From the NCBI GenBank assembly GCA_949316495.1, contig OX439010.1, positions 129,001 to 193,000 on the forward strand: 64,000 bases of DNA, read 5' to 3'. Every line of letters starts with the position of its first letter. The stretch's first letter is position 1. The notes beneath the pieces were generated by a model that searched no databases, was not told where the DNA came from, and worked only from the letters and a program-made list of their open reading frames with translations. Positions 13,301 through 25,967 of the stretch are shown here, piece after piece. Position numbers and translations under genes: made by a program. The DNA is from Amphiduros pacificus. Taxonomy: Eukaryota > Annelida > Polychaeta > Phyllodocida > Hesionidae.

Positions 13301-16300
13301 GGGTGGCTTCGAAATTCTTTTCTAAAGTGCATCTCACCCCATTCCACATTTCTGATCTGTTTGGAGAAAGCAGTGATCAGTATGCATATATGAAAAATTC
13401 AAAACCAATATTTCTCCCCTTTTTCGAGTTACCGTTGATCATCGGCACGTCAGAAATCGATTAGGTGGCTTCGAAATTTTTTTCTAAAGTGCATCTCACC
13501 CAATTCCACATTTCTGATCTGTTTGGAGAAATCAGTGACCAGTATGCATATATGAAAAATTCAAAACCAATATTTCGCCCCTTTTTCGAGTTACCGTTGA
13601 TCATCGGAACGTCAGAAATCGATTGGGTGGCTCCAAAATTTTGTTCTAAAGTGCATCTCACCCCATTCCACATTTATGATCTGTTTGGAGAAAGCAGTGA
13701 TCAGTATGCATATATGAAAAATTCAAAACCAATATTTCACCCTTTTTTCGAGTTACTGTTGATCATTTGCAAGTCAGAAATCGACTAGGTGGCTCCGAAA
13801 TTTTGCTCTAAATTGCATCTCACCCCATTCCACATTTCTGATCTGTTTGGAGAAAGCAGTGATCAGTATGCATATATGAAAAATTCAAAACCAATATTTC
13901 TCCCCTTTTTCGAGTTACCGTTGATCATCGGCATGTCAGAAATGGATTAGGTGGCTTCGAAATTTTTTTCTAAAGTGCATCTCACCCAATTCCACATTTC
14001 TGATCTGTTTGGAGAAATCAGTGACCAGTATGCATATATGAAAAATTCAAAACCAATATTTCGCCCCTTTTTCGAGTTACCGTTGATCATCGGAACGTCA
14101 GAAATCGATTGGGTGGCTCCGAAATTATGTTCTAAAGTGCATCTCACCCCATTCCATATTTCTGATCTGTTTGGAGAAAGCAGTGATCAGTATGCATATA
14201 CGAAAAATTCACAACCAATATTTCGCCCCTTTTTTGAGTTACCGTTGATCATTTGCAAGTCAGAAATCGATTAGGTGGCTCCGAAATTTTGTTCTAAAGT
14301 GCATCTCACCCCATTCCACATTTCTGATCTGTTTGGAGAAAGCAGTGACCAGTATGCATATATGGAATATTCAAAACCAATATTTCGCCCCTTTTTCGAG
14401 TTACCGTTGATCATCGGCACGTCAGAAATCGATTGGGTGGCTCCAAAATTTTTTTCTAAAGTGCATCTCACCCCATTCGACATTTATGATCTGTTTGGAG
14501 AAAGCAGTGATCAGTATGCATATTCGAAAAATTCACAACCAATATTTCGCCCCTTTTTTGAGTTACCGTTGATCATCGGCACGTCAGAAATCGATTGGGT
14601 GGCTCCAAATTTTTTTTCTAAAGTGCATCTCACCCCATTCCACATTTCTGATCTGTTTGAAGAAAGCAGTGACCAGTATGCATATATGGAATATTCAAAA
14701 CCAATATTTTGCCCCTTTTTCGAGTTACCGTTGATCATCGGCACGTCAGAAATCGATTGGGTGGCTCCGGAATTTTTTTCTAAAGTGCATCTCACCCCAT
14801 TCCATATTTCTGATCTGTTTGAAGAAAGCAGTGATCAGTATGCATATGTGAAAAATTCAAAACAAATATTTCGCCCCTTTTCCGAGTTACCGTTGATCAT
14901 CTGCACGTCAGAAATCGATTGGGTGGCTTCGAAATTCTTTTCTAAAGTGCATCTCACCCCATTCCACATTTCTGATCTGTTTGGAGAAAGCAGTGATCAG
15001 TATGCATATATGAAAAATTCAAAACCAATATTTCTCCCCTTTTTCGAGTTACCGTTGATCATCGGCACGTCAGAAATCGATTAGGTGGCTTCGAAATTTT
15101 TTTCTAAAGTGCATCTCACCCAATTCCACATTTCTGATCTGTTTGGAGAAATCAGTGACCAGTATGCATATATGAAAAATTCAAAACCAATATTTCGCCC
15201 CTTTTTCGAGTTACCGTTGATCATCGGAACGTCAGAAATCGATTGGGTGGCTCCAAAATTTTGTTCTGAAGTGCATCTCACCCCATTCCACATTTATGAT
15301 CTGTTTGGAGAAAGCAGTGATCAGTATGCATATATGAAAAATTCAAAACCAATATTTCACCCTTTTTTCGAGTTACTGTTGATCATTTGCAAGTCAGAAA
15401 TCGACTAGGTGGCTCCGAAATTTTGCTCTAAATTGCATCTCACCCCATTCCACATTTCTGATCTGTTTGGAGAAAGCAGTGATCAGTATGCATATATGAA
15501 AAATTCAAAACCAATATTTCGCCCCTTTTTCGAGTTACCGTTGATCATCGGCACGTCAGAAATCGATTGGGTGGCTCCAAAATTTTGTTCTAAAGTGCAT
15601 CTCACCCCATTCCACATTTCTGATCTGTTTGGAGACTGCAGTATTCAGCATTCATATATGAAAAATTCAAAACCAATATTTCGCCCCTTTTTCGAGTTAC
15701 CGTTGATCATCGGAACGTCAGAAATCGATTGGGTGGCTCCAAAATTTTGTTCTAAAGTGCATCTCACCCCATTCCACATTTATGATCTGTTTGGAGAAAG
15801 CAGTGATCAGTATGCATATATGAAAAATTCAAAACCAATATTTCACCCTTTTTTCGAGTTACTGTTGATCATTTGCAAGTCAGAAATCGACTAGGTGGCT
15901 CCGAAATTTTGCTCTAAATTGCATCTCACCCCATTCCACATTTCTGATCTGTTTGGAGAAAGCAGTGATCAGTATGCATATATGAAAAATTCAAAACCAA
16001 TATTTCTCCCCTTTTTCGAGTTACCGTTGATCATCGGCATGTCAGAAATGGATTAGGTGGCTTCGAAATTTTTTTCTAAAGTGCATCTCACCCAATTCCA
16101 CATTTCTGATCTGTTTGGAGAAATCAGTGACCAGTATGCATATATGAAAAATTCAAAACCAATATTTCGCCCCTTTTTCGAGTTACCGTTGATCATCGGA
16201 ACGTCAGAAATCGATTGGGTGGCTCCGAAATTATGTTCTAAAGTGCATCTCACCCCATTCCATATTTCTGATCTGTTTGGAGAAAGCAGTGATCAGTATG

Positions 16301-18093
16301 CATATACGAAAAATTCACAACCAATATTTCGCCCCTTTTTTGAGTTACCGTTGATCATTTGCAAGTCAGAAATCGATTAGGTGGCTCCGAAATTTTGTTC
16401 TAAATTGCATCTCACCCCATTCCACATTTCTGATCTGTTTGGAGAATGCAGTGATCAGCATTCATTTATGAAAAATTCAAAACCAATATTTCTCCCCTTT
16501 TTCGAGTTACCGTTGATCATCGGCATGTCAGAAATGGATTAGGTGGCTTCGAAATTTTTTTCTAAAGTGCATCTCACCCCATTCCACATTTCTGATCTGT
16601 TTGGAGAAAGCAGTGACCAGTATGCATATATGGAATATTCAAAACCAATATTTCGCCCCTTTTTCGAGTTACCGTTGATCATCGGCACGTCAGAAATCGA
16701 TTGGGTGGCTCCAAAATTTTTTTCTAAAGTGCATCTCACCCCATTCGACATTTATGATCTGTTTGGAGAAAGCAGTGATCAGTATGCATATTCGAAAAAT
16801 TCACAACCAATATTTCGCCCCTTTTTTGAGTTACCGTTGATCATCGGCACGTCAGAAATCGATTGGGTGGCTCCAAATTTTTTTTCTAAAGTGCATCTCA
16901 CCCCATTCCACATTTCTGATCTGTTTGAAGAAAGCAGTGACCAGTATGCATATATGGAATATTCAAAACCAATATTTTGCCCCTTTTTCGAGTTACCGTT
17001 GATCATCGGCACGTCAGAAATCGATTGGGTGGCTCCGGAATTTTTTTCTAAAGTGCATCTCACCCCATTCCATATTTCTGATCTGTTTGAAGAAAGCAGT
17101 GATCAGTATGCATATGTGAAAAATTCAAAACAAATATTTCGCCCCTTTTCCGAGTTACCGTTGATCATCTGCACGTCAGAAATCGATTGGGTGGCTTCGA
17201 AATTCTTTTCTAAAGTGCATCTCACCCCATTCCACATTTCTGATCTGTTTGGAGAAAGCAGTGATCAGTATGCATATATGAAAAATTCAAAACCAATATT
17301 TCTCCCCTTTTTCGAGTTACCGTTGATCATCGGCACGTCAGAAATCGATTAGGTGGCTTCGAAATTTTTTTCTAAAGTGCATCTCACCCAATTCCACATT
17401 TCTGATCTGTTTGGAGAAATCAGTGACCAGTATGCATATATGAAAAATTCAAAACCAATATTTCGCCCCTTTTTCGAGTTACCGTTGATCATCGGAACGT
17501 CAGAAATCGATTGGGTGGCTCCAAAATTTTGTTCTAAAGTGCATCTCACCCCATTCCACATTTATGATCTGTTTGGAGAAAGCAGTGATCAGTATGCATA
17601 TATGAAAAATTCAAAACCAATATTTCACCCTTTTTTCGAGTTACTGTTGATCATTTGCAAGTCAGAAATCGACTAGGTGGCTCCGAAATTTTGCTCTAAA
17701 TTGCATCTCACCCCATTCCACATTTCTGATCTGTTTGGAGAAAGCAGTGATCAGTATGCATATATGAAAAATTCAAAACCAATATTTCGCCCCTTTTTCG
17801 AGTTACCGTTGATCATCGGCACGTCAGAAATCGATTGGGTGGCTCCAAAATTTTGTTCTAAAGTGCATCTCACCCCATTCCACATTTCTGATCTGTTTGG
17901 AGACTGCAGTATTCAGCATTCATATATGAAAAATTCAAAACCAATATTTCGCCCCTTTTTCGAGTTACCGTTGATCATCAGCACGTCAGAAATCGATTGG
18001 GTGGCTCCGAAATCTTTTTCTAAAGTGCATCTCACCCAATTCCACATTTCTGATCTGTTTGGAGAATGCAGTGATCAGCATTCATTTCTGTAA
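10357..18093 (+). repeat. Array segment 2: in-register 10-mer-type higher-order repeats
   Basis: Satellite only. Monomers of the GGAGAAATCAGTGACC class (next to CTCACCCAATTCC) start their units at 11035, 11521, 12007, 13465, 13951, 15085, 16057 and 17353. The spacings are 3, 3, 9, 3, 7, 6 and 8 monomers, all exact multiples of 162. From 11035 to 17353 there are 39 monomers with no net length change. The order of the other classes follows the 10-mer seen complete at 23985-25604, with units shortened or fused. This is the pattern expected from unequal exchange in register. Confidence 0.8.
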
Positions 18094-21000
18094 ATTTCAA
18101 AACCAATATTTCGCCCTTTTTCGAGTTAACGTTGATCATCGGCACGTCAGAAATCGATTGGGTGGCTCCGAAATTTTGTTCTAAAGTGCATCTCACCCCA
18201 TTCCACATTTCTGATTTGTTTTGAGACTGCAGTGATCAGCATGCATATATGAAAAATTCAAAACCAATATTTCACCCTTTTTTCGAGTTACTGTTGATCA
18301 TTTGCAAGTCAGAAATCGACTAGGTGGCTCCGAAATTTTGTTCTAAAGTGCATCTCACCCCATTCCACATTTCTGATCTGTTTGGAGAATGCAGTGATCA
18401 GCATTCATTTATGTAAATTTCAAAACCAATATTTCGCCCTTTTTCGAGTTAACGTTGATCATCGGCACGTCAGAAATCGATTGGGTGGCTCCGAAATTTT
18501 GTTCTAAAGTGCATCTCACCCAATTCCACATTTCTGATCTGTTTGGAGAATGCAGTGATCAGCATTCATTTATGTAAATTTCAAAACCAATATTTCGCCC
18601 TTTTTCGAGTTAACGTTGATCATCGGCACGTCAGAAATCGATTGGGTGGCTCCAAAATTTTGTTCTAAAGTGCATCTCACCCCATTCCACATTTCTGATC
18701 TGTTTGGAGACTGCAGTATTCGGCATTCATATATGAAAAATTCAAAATCAATATTTCGCCCCTTTTTCGAGTTACCGTTGATCATCGGCACGTCATAAAT
18801 CGATTGGGTGGCTCCGAAATTTTGTTCTAAAGTGCATCTCACCCCATTCGACATTTATGATCTGTTTGGAGAAAGCAGTGATCAGTATGCATATATGAAA
18901 AATTCAAAACCAATATTTCACCCTTTTTTCGAGTTACTGTTGATCATTTGCAAGTCAGAAATCGACTAGGTGGCTCCGAAATTTTGCTCTAAATTGCATC
19001 TCACCCCATTCCACATTTCTGATCTGTTTGGAGAAAGCAGTGATCAGCATGCATATATGAAAAATTCAAAACCAATATTTCGCCCCTTTTTCGAGTTACC
19101 GTTGATCATCGGCACGTCAGAAATCGATTGGGTGGCTCCAAAATTTTGTTCTAAAGTGCATCTCACCCCATTCCACATTTCTGATTTGTTTTGAGACTGC
19201 AGTGATCAGCATGCATATATGAAAAATTCAAAACCAATATTTCACCCTTTTTTCGAGTTACTGTTGATCATTTGCAAGTCAGAAATCAACTAGGTGGCTC
19301 CGAAATTTTGTTCTGAAGTGCATCTCACCCCATTCCACATTTCTGATCTGTTTGGAGAATGCAGTGATCAGCATTCATTTATGTAAATTTCAAAACCAAT
19401 ATTTCGCCCTTTTTCGAGTTAACGTTGATCATCGGCACGTCAGAAATCGATTGGGTGGCTCCGAAATTTTGTTCTAAAGTGCATCTCACCCCATTCCACA
19501 TTTCTGATCTGTTTGGAGAATGCAGTGATCAGCATTCATTTATGTAAATTTCAAAACCAATATTTCGCCCTTTTTCGAGTTAACGTTGATCATCGGCACG
19601 TCAGAAATCGATTGGGTGGCTCCGAAATTTTGTTCTTAAGTGCATCTCACCCCATTCCACATTTCTGATCTGTTTGGAGAAAGCAGTGACCAGTATGCAT
19701 ATATGGAATATTCAAAACCAATATTTCGCCCCTTTTTCGAGTTACCGTTGATCATCGGCACGTCAGAAATCGATTGGGTGGCTCTGAAATTTTTTTCTCA
19801 AGAGCATCTCACCCCATTCCACATTTATGATCTGTTTGGAGAAAGCAGTGATCAGTATGCATATACGAAAAATTCAAAACCAATATTTCGCCCCTTTTTC
19901 GAGTTAACGTTGATCATCGGCACGTCAGAAATCGATTGGGTGGCTCCGAAATTTTGTTCTAAAGTGCATCTCACCCCATTCCACATTTCTGATTTGTTTT
20001 GAGACTGCAGTGATCAGCATGCATATATGAAAAATTCAAAACCAATATTCACCCCTTTTTCGAGTTACTGTTGATCATTTGCAAGTCAGAAATCGATTAG
20101 GTGGCTCCGAAATTTTGTTCTAAAGTGTATCTCACCCCATTCCACATTTCTGATCTGTTTGGAGACTGCAGTGTTCAGCATTCATATATGAAAAATTCAA
20201 AACCAATATTTCGCCCCTTTTTCGAGTTACCCTTGATCATCGGCACGTCAGAAATCGATTGGGTGGCTCCGAAATTTTGTTCTAAAGTGCATCTCACCCC
20301 ATTCCACATTTCTGATTTGTTTTGAGACTGCAGTGATCAGCATGCATATATGAAAAATTCAAAACCAATATTCACCCCTTTTTCGAGTTACTGTTGATCA
20401 TTTGCAAGTCAGAAATCGATTAGGTGGCTCCGAAATTTTGTTCTAAAGTGTATCTCACCTCATTCCACATTTCTGATCTGTTTGGAGACTGCAGTGTTCA
20501 GCATTCATATATGAAAAATTCAAAACCAATATTTCGCCCCTTTTTCGAGTTACCCTTGATCATCGGCACGTCAGAAATCGATTGAGTGGCTCCGAAATTT
20601 TTTTATAAAGTGCATCTCACCCCATTCCACATTTCTGATCTGTTTGGAGAATGCAGTGATCAGCATTCATTTATGTAAATTTCAAAACCAATATTTCGCC
20701 CTTTTTCGAGTTAACGTTGATCATCGGCACGTCAGAAATCGATTGGGTGGCTCCGAAATTTTGTTCTAAAGTGCATCTCACCCCATTCCACATTTCTGAT
20801 TTGTTTTGAGACTGCAGTGATCAGCATGCATATATGAAAAATTCAAAACCAATATTCACCCCTTTTTCGAGTTACTGTTGATCATTTGCAAGTCAGAAAT
20901 CGATTAGGTGGCTCCGAAATTTTGTTCTAAAGTGCATCTCACCCCATTCCACATTTCTGATCTGTTTGGAGAAAGCAGTGTTCAGCATTCATATATGAAA

Positions 21001-21524
21001 AATTCAAAACCAATATTTCGCCCCTTTTTCGAGTTACCGTTGATCATCGGAACGTCAGAAATCGATTGGGTGGCTCCTAAATTTTTTTCTAAAGTGCATC
21101 TCACCCAATTCCACATTTCTGATCTGTTTGGAGAATGCAGTGACCAGTATGCATATATGAAAAATTCAAAACCAATATTTCGCCCCTTTTTCGAGTTACC
21201 GTTGATCATCGGAACGTCAGAAATCGATTGGGTGGCTCCAAAATTTTGTTCTAAAGTGCATCTCACCCCATTCCACATTTCTGATCTGTTTGGAGAAAGC
21301 AGTGATCAGTATGCATATATGAAAAATTCAAAACCAATATTTCACCCTTTTTTCGAATTAACGTTGATCATCGGCACGTCAGAAATCGATTGGGTGGCTC
21401 CGAAATTTTGTTCTAAAGTGCATCTCACCCCATTCCACATTTCTGATCTGTTTGGAGAATGCAATGATCAGCATTCATTTATGTAAATTTCAAAACCAAT
21501 ATTTCGCCCTTTTTCGAGTTAACG
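18094..21524 (+). repeat. Array segment 3: mixed monomers with length variants
   Basis: Satellite only. The TTGTTTTGAGACTGC class returns (about 18218, 19190, 19997, 20321, 20807), together with GGAGAATGC monomers and 1-bp-short CGCCCTTTTTCGAG monomers. The anchors at 17353 and 22851 on either side are 5498 bp apart, 10 bp less than 34 monomers. The composition is close to segment 1: 17353-18093 matches 8293-9033 at an offset of 9060 bp, and 19.6 kb shares the TTCTTAAGTGC variant with 9.77 kb. Confidence 0.75.
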
Positions 21525-22727
21525 TTGATCATCGGCACGTCAGAAATCGATTGGGTGGCTCCGAAATTTTGTTCTAAAGTGCATCTCACCCCATTCCACA
21601 TTTTTGATCTGTTTGGAGAAAGCAGTGATCAGTATGCATATATGAAAAATTCAAAAACAATATTTCGCCCCTTTTTCGAGTTACCGTTGATCATCGGCAC
21701 GTCAGAAATCGATTGGGTGGCTCCGAAATTTTGTTCTAAAGTGCATCTCACCCCATTCCATATTTCTGATCTGTTTGGAGAAAGCAGTGATCAGTATGCA
21801 TATACGAAAAATTCACAACCAATATTTCGCCCCTTTTTTGAGTTACCGTTGATCATCGGCACGTCAGAAATCGATTGGGTGGCTCCAAATTTTTTTTCTA
21901 AAGTGCATCTCACCCCATTCCACATTTATGATCTTTTTGGAGAAAGCAGTGACCAGTATGCATATATGGAATATTCAAAACCAATATTTCGCCCCTTTTT
22001 CGAGTTACCGTTGATCATCGGCACGTCAGAAATCGATTTGGTGGCTCCAAAATTTTTTTCTAAAGTGCATCTCACCCCATTCCACATTTCTGATCTTTTT
22101 GGAGAAAGCAGTGACCAGTATGCATATATGGAATATTCAAAACCAATATTTCGCCCCTTTTTCGAGTTACCGTTGATCATCGGCACGTCAGAAATCGATT
22201 GGGTGGCTCCGAAATCTTTTTCTAAAGTGCATCTCACCCAATTCCACATTTCTGATCTGTTTGGAGAAAGCAGTGACCAGTATGCATATATGAAAAATTC
22301 AAAACCAATATTTCGCCCCTTTTTCGAGTTACCGTTGATCATCGGCACGTCAGAAATCGATTGGGTGGCTCTGAAATTTTTTTCTAAAGAGCATCTCACC
22401 CCATTCCACATTTATGATCTGTATGGAGAAAGCAGTGATCGGTATGCATATACGAAAAATTCAAAACCAATATTTCGCCCCTTTTTCGAGTTACCGTTGA
22501 TCATAGGCACGTCAGAAATCGATTGGGTGGCTCCGGAATTTTTTTCTAAAGTGCATCTCACCCCATTCCATATTTCTGATCTGATTGGAGAAAGCAGTGA
22601 TCAGTATGCATATGTGAAAAATTCAAAACAAATATTTCGCCCCTTTTCCGAGTTACCGTTGATCATCTGCACGTCAGAAATCGATTGGGTGGCTTCGAAT
22701 TTTTTTTCTAAAGTGCATCTCACCCCA

Positions 22728-25700
22728 TTCCACATTTCTGATCTGTTTGGAGAAAGCAGTGATCAGTATGCATATATGAAAAATTCAAAACCAATATTTC
22801 TCCCCTTTTTCGAGTTACCGTTGATCATCGGCATGTCAGAAATGGATTAGGTGGCTTCGAAATTTTTTTCTAAAGTGCATCTCACCCAATTCCACATTTC
22901 TGATCTGTTTGGAGAAATCAGTGACCAGTATGCATATATGAAAAATTCAAAACCAATATTTCGCCCCTTTTTCGAGTTACCGTTGATCATCGGAACGTCA
23001 GAAATCGATTGGGTGGCTCCGAAATTATGTTCTAAAGTGCATCTCACCCCATTCCATATTTCTGATCTGTTTGGAGAAAGCAGTGATCAGTATGCATATA
23101 CGAAAAATTCACAACCAATATTTCGCCCCTTTTTTGAGTTACCGTTGATCATTTGCAAGTCAGAAATCGATTAGGTGGCTCCGAAATTTTGTTCTAAAGT
23201 GCATCTCACCCCATTCCACATTTCTGATCTGTTTGGAGAAAGCAGTGACCAGTATGCATATATGGAATATTCAAAACCAATATTTCGCCCCTTTTTCGAG
23301 TTACCGTTGATCATCGGCACGTCAGAAATCGATTGGGTGGCTCCAAAATTTTTTTCTAAAGTGCATCTCACCCCATTCGACATTTATGATCTGTTTGGAG
23401 AAAGCAGTGATCAGTATGCATATTCGAAAAATTCACAACCAATATTTCGCCCCTTTTTTGAGTTACCGTTGATCATCGGCACGTCAGAAATCGATTGGGT
23501 GGCTCCAAATTTTTTTTCTAAAGTGCATCTCACCCCATTCCACATTTCTGATCTGTTTGAAGAAAGCAGTGACCAGTATGCATATATGGAATATTCAAAA
23601 CCAATATTTCGCCCCTTTTTCGAGTTACCGTTGATCATCGGCACGTCAGAAATCGATTGGGTGGCTCCGGAATTTTTTTCTAAAGTGCATCTCACCCCAT
23701 TCCATATTTCTGATCTGTTTGAAGAAAGCAGTGATCAGTATGCATATGTGAAAAATTCAAAACAAATATTTCCCCCCTTTTCCGAGTTACCGTTGATCAT
23801 CTGCACGTCAGAAATCGATTGGGTGGCTTCGAAATTCTTTTCTAAAGTGCATCTCACCCCATTCCACATTTCTGATCTGTTTGGAGAAAGCAGTGATCAG
23901 TATGCATATATGAAAAATTCAAAACCAATATTTCTCCCCTTTTTCGAGTTACCGTTGATCATCGGCACGTCAGAAATCGATTAGGTGGCTTCGAAATTTT
24001 TTTCTAAAGTGCATCTCACCCAATTCCACATTTCTGATCTGTTTGGAGAAATCAGTGACCAGTATGCATATATGAAAAATTCAAAACCAATATTTCGCCC
24101 CTTTTTCGAGTTACCGTTGATCATCGGAACGTCAGAAATCGATTGGGTGGCTCCAAAATTTTGTTCTAAAGTGCATCTCACCCCATTCCACATTTATGAT
24201 CTGTTTGGAGAAAGCAGTGATCAGTATGAATATATGAAAAATTCAAAACCAATATTTCACCCCTTTTTCGAGTTACTGTTGATCATTTGCAAGTCAGAAA
24301 TCGACTAGGTGGCTCCGAAATTTTGCTCTAAATTGCATCTCACCCCATTCCACATTTCTGATCTGTTTGGAGAAAGCAGTGATCAGTATGCATATATGAA
24401 AAATTCAAAACCAATATTTCGCCCCTTTTTCGAGTTACCGTTGATCATCGGCACGTCAGAAATCGATTGGGTGGCTCCGAAATTATGTTCTAAAGTGCAT
24501 CTCACCCCATTCCATATTTCTGATCTGTTTGGAGAAAGCAGTGATCAGTATGCATATACGAAAAATTCACAACCAATATTTCGCCCCTTTTTTGAGTTAC
24601 CGTTGATCATTTGCAAGTCAGAAATCGATTAGGTGGCTCCGAAATTTTGTTCTAAAGTGCATCTCACCCCATTCCACATTTCTGATCTGTTTGGAGAAAG
24701 CAGTGACCAGTATGCATATATGGAATATTCAAAACCAATATTTCGCCCCTTTTTCGAGTTACCGTTGATCATCGGCACGTCAGAAATCGATTGGGTGGCT
24801 CCAAAATTTTTTTCTAAAGTGCATCTCACCCCATTCGACATTTATGATCTGTTTGGAGAAAGCAGTGATCAGTATGCATATACGAAAAATTCATAACCAA
24901 GATTTCGCCCCTTTTTTGAGTTACCGTTGATCATCGGCACGTCAGAAATCGATTGGGTGGCTCCAAATTTTTTTTCTAAAGTGCATCTCACCCCATTCCA
25001 CATTTCTGATCTGTTTGGAGAAAGCAGTGACCAGTATGCATATATGGAATATTCAAAACCAATATTTCGCCCCTTTTTCGAGTTACCGTTGATCATCGGC
25101 ACGTCAGAAATCGATTTGGTGGCTCCAAAATTTTTTTCTAAAGTGCATCTCACCCCATTCCACATTTATGATCTGTTTGGAGAAAGCAGTGATCAGTATG
25201 CATATACGAAAAATTCAAAACCAATATTTCGCCCCTTTTTCGAGTTACCGTTGATCATCGGCACGTCAGAAATCGATTGGGTGGCTCCGGAATTTTTTTC
25301 TAAAGTGCATCTCACCCCATTCCATATTTCTGATCTGTTTGAAGAAAGCAGTGATCAGTATGCATATGTGAAAAATTCAAAACAAATATTTCGCCCCTTT
25401 TCCGAGTTACCGTTGATCATCTGCACGTCAGAAATCGATTGGGTGGCTTCGAAATTCTTTTCTAAAGTGCATCTCACCCCATTCCACATTTCTGATCTGT
25501 TTGGAGAAAGCAGTGATCAGTATGCATATATGAAAAATTCAAAACCAATATTTCTCCCCTTTTTCGAGTTACCGTTGATCATCGGCACGTCAGAAATCGA
25601 TTAGGTGGCTTCGAAATTTTTTTCTAAAGTGCATCTCACCCAATTCCACATTTCTGATCTGTTTGGAGAAATCAGTGACCAGTATGCATATATGAAAAAT

Positions 25701-25967
25701 TCAAAACCAATATTTCGCCCCTTTTTCGAGTTACCGTTGATCATCGGAACGTCAGAAATCGATTGGGTGGCTCCAAAATTTTGTTCTAAAGTGCATCTCA
25801 CCCCATTCCACATTTATGATCTGTTTGGAGAAAGCAGTGATCAGTATGCATATATGAAAAATTCAAAACCAATATTTCACCCTTTTTTCGAGTTACTGTT
25901 GATCATTTGCAAGTCAGAAATCGACTAGGTGGCTCCGAAATTTTGCTCTAAATTGCATCTCACCCCA
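22728..25967 (+). repeat. 3240-bp tandem duplication, left copy (20 monomers)
   Basis: The sequence repeats at an offset of exactly 3240 bp (20 x 162). Matching runs from about 22728/25968 to about 26040/29280, with only a handful of base differences seen (for example near 23771, 26384 and 27660). It includes one complete 10-mer. Confidence 0.85.
23985..25604 (+). repeat. Complete 10-monomer higher-order repeat (1620 bp)
   Basis: The unit runs between two GGAGAAATCAGTGACC anchors. Classes in order, by key bases: ATCAGTGACC; CATTTATGATC with TTTCACCCC; GCTCTAAATTGC; GAAATTATG with TCACAACC; TATGGAATATTC; CATTCGACATTTATG ending in TTCATAACC; CCAAATTTTTTTTC with TATGGAATATTC; CGATTTGGTGG; CCGGAATTTT with GAAGAAAGC and TATGTG; GGCTTCGAAATTC with TTTCTCCCC and a closing GATTAGG. 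All ten are 162 bp. Shortened or fused versions make up segments 2 and 4. Confidence 0.85.
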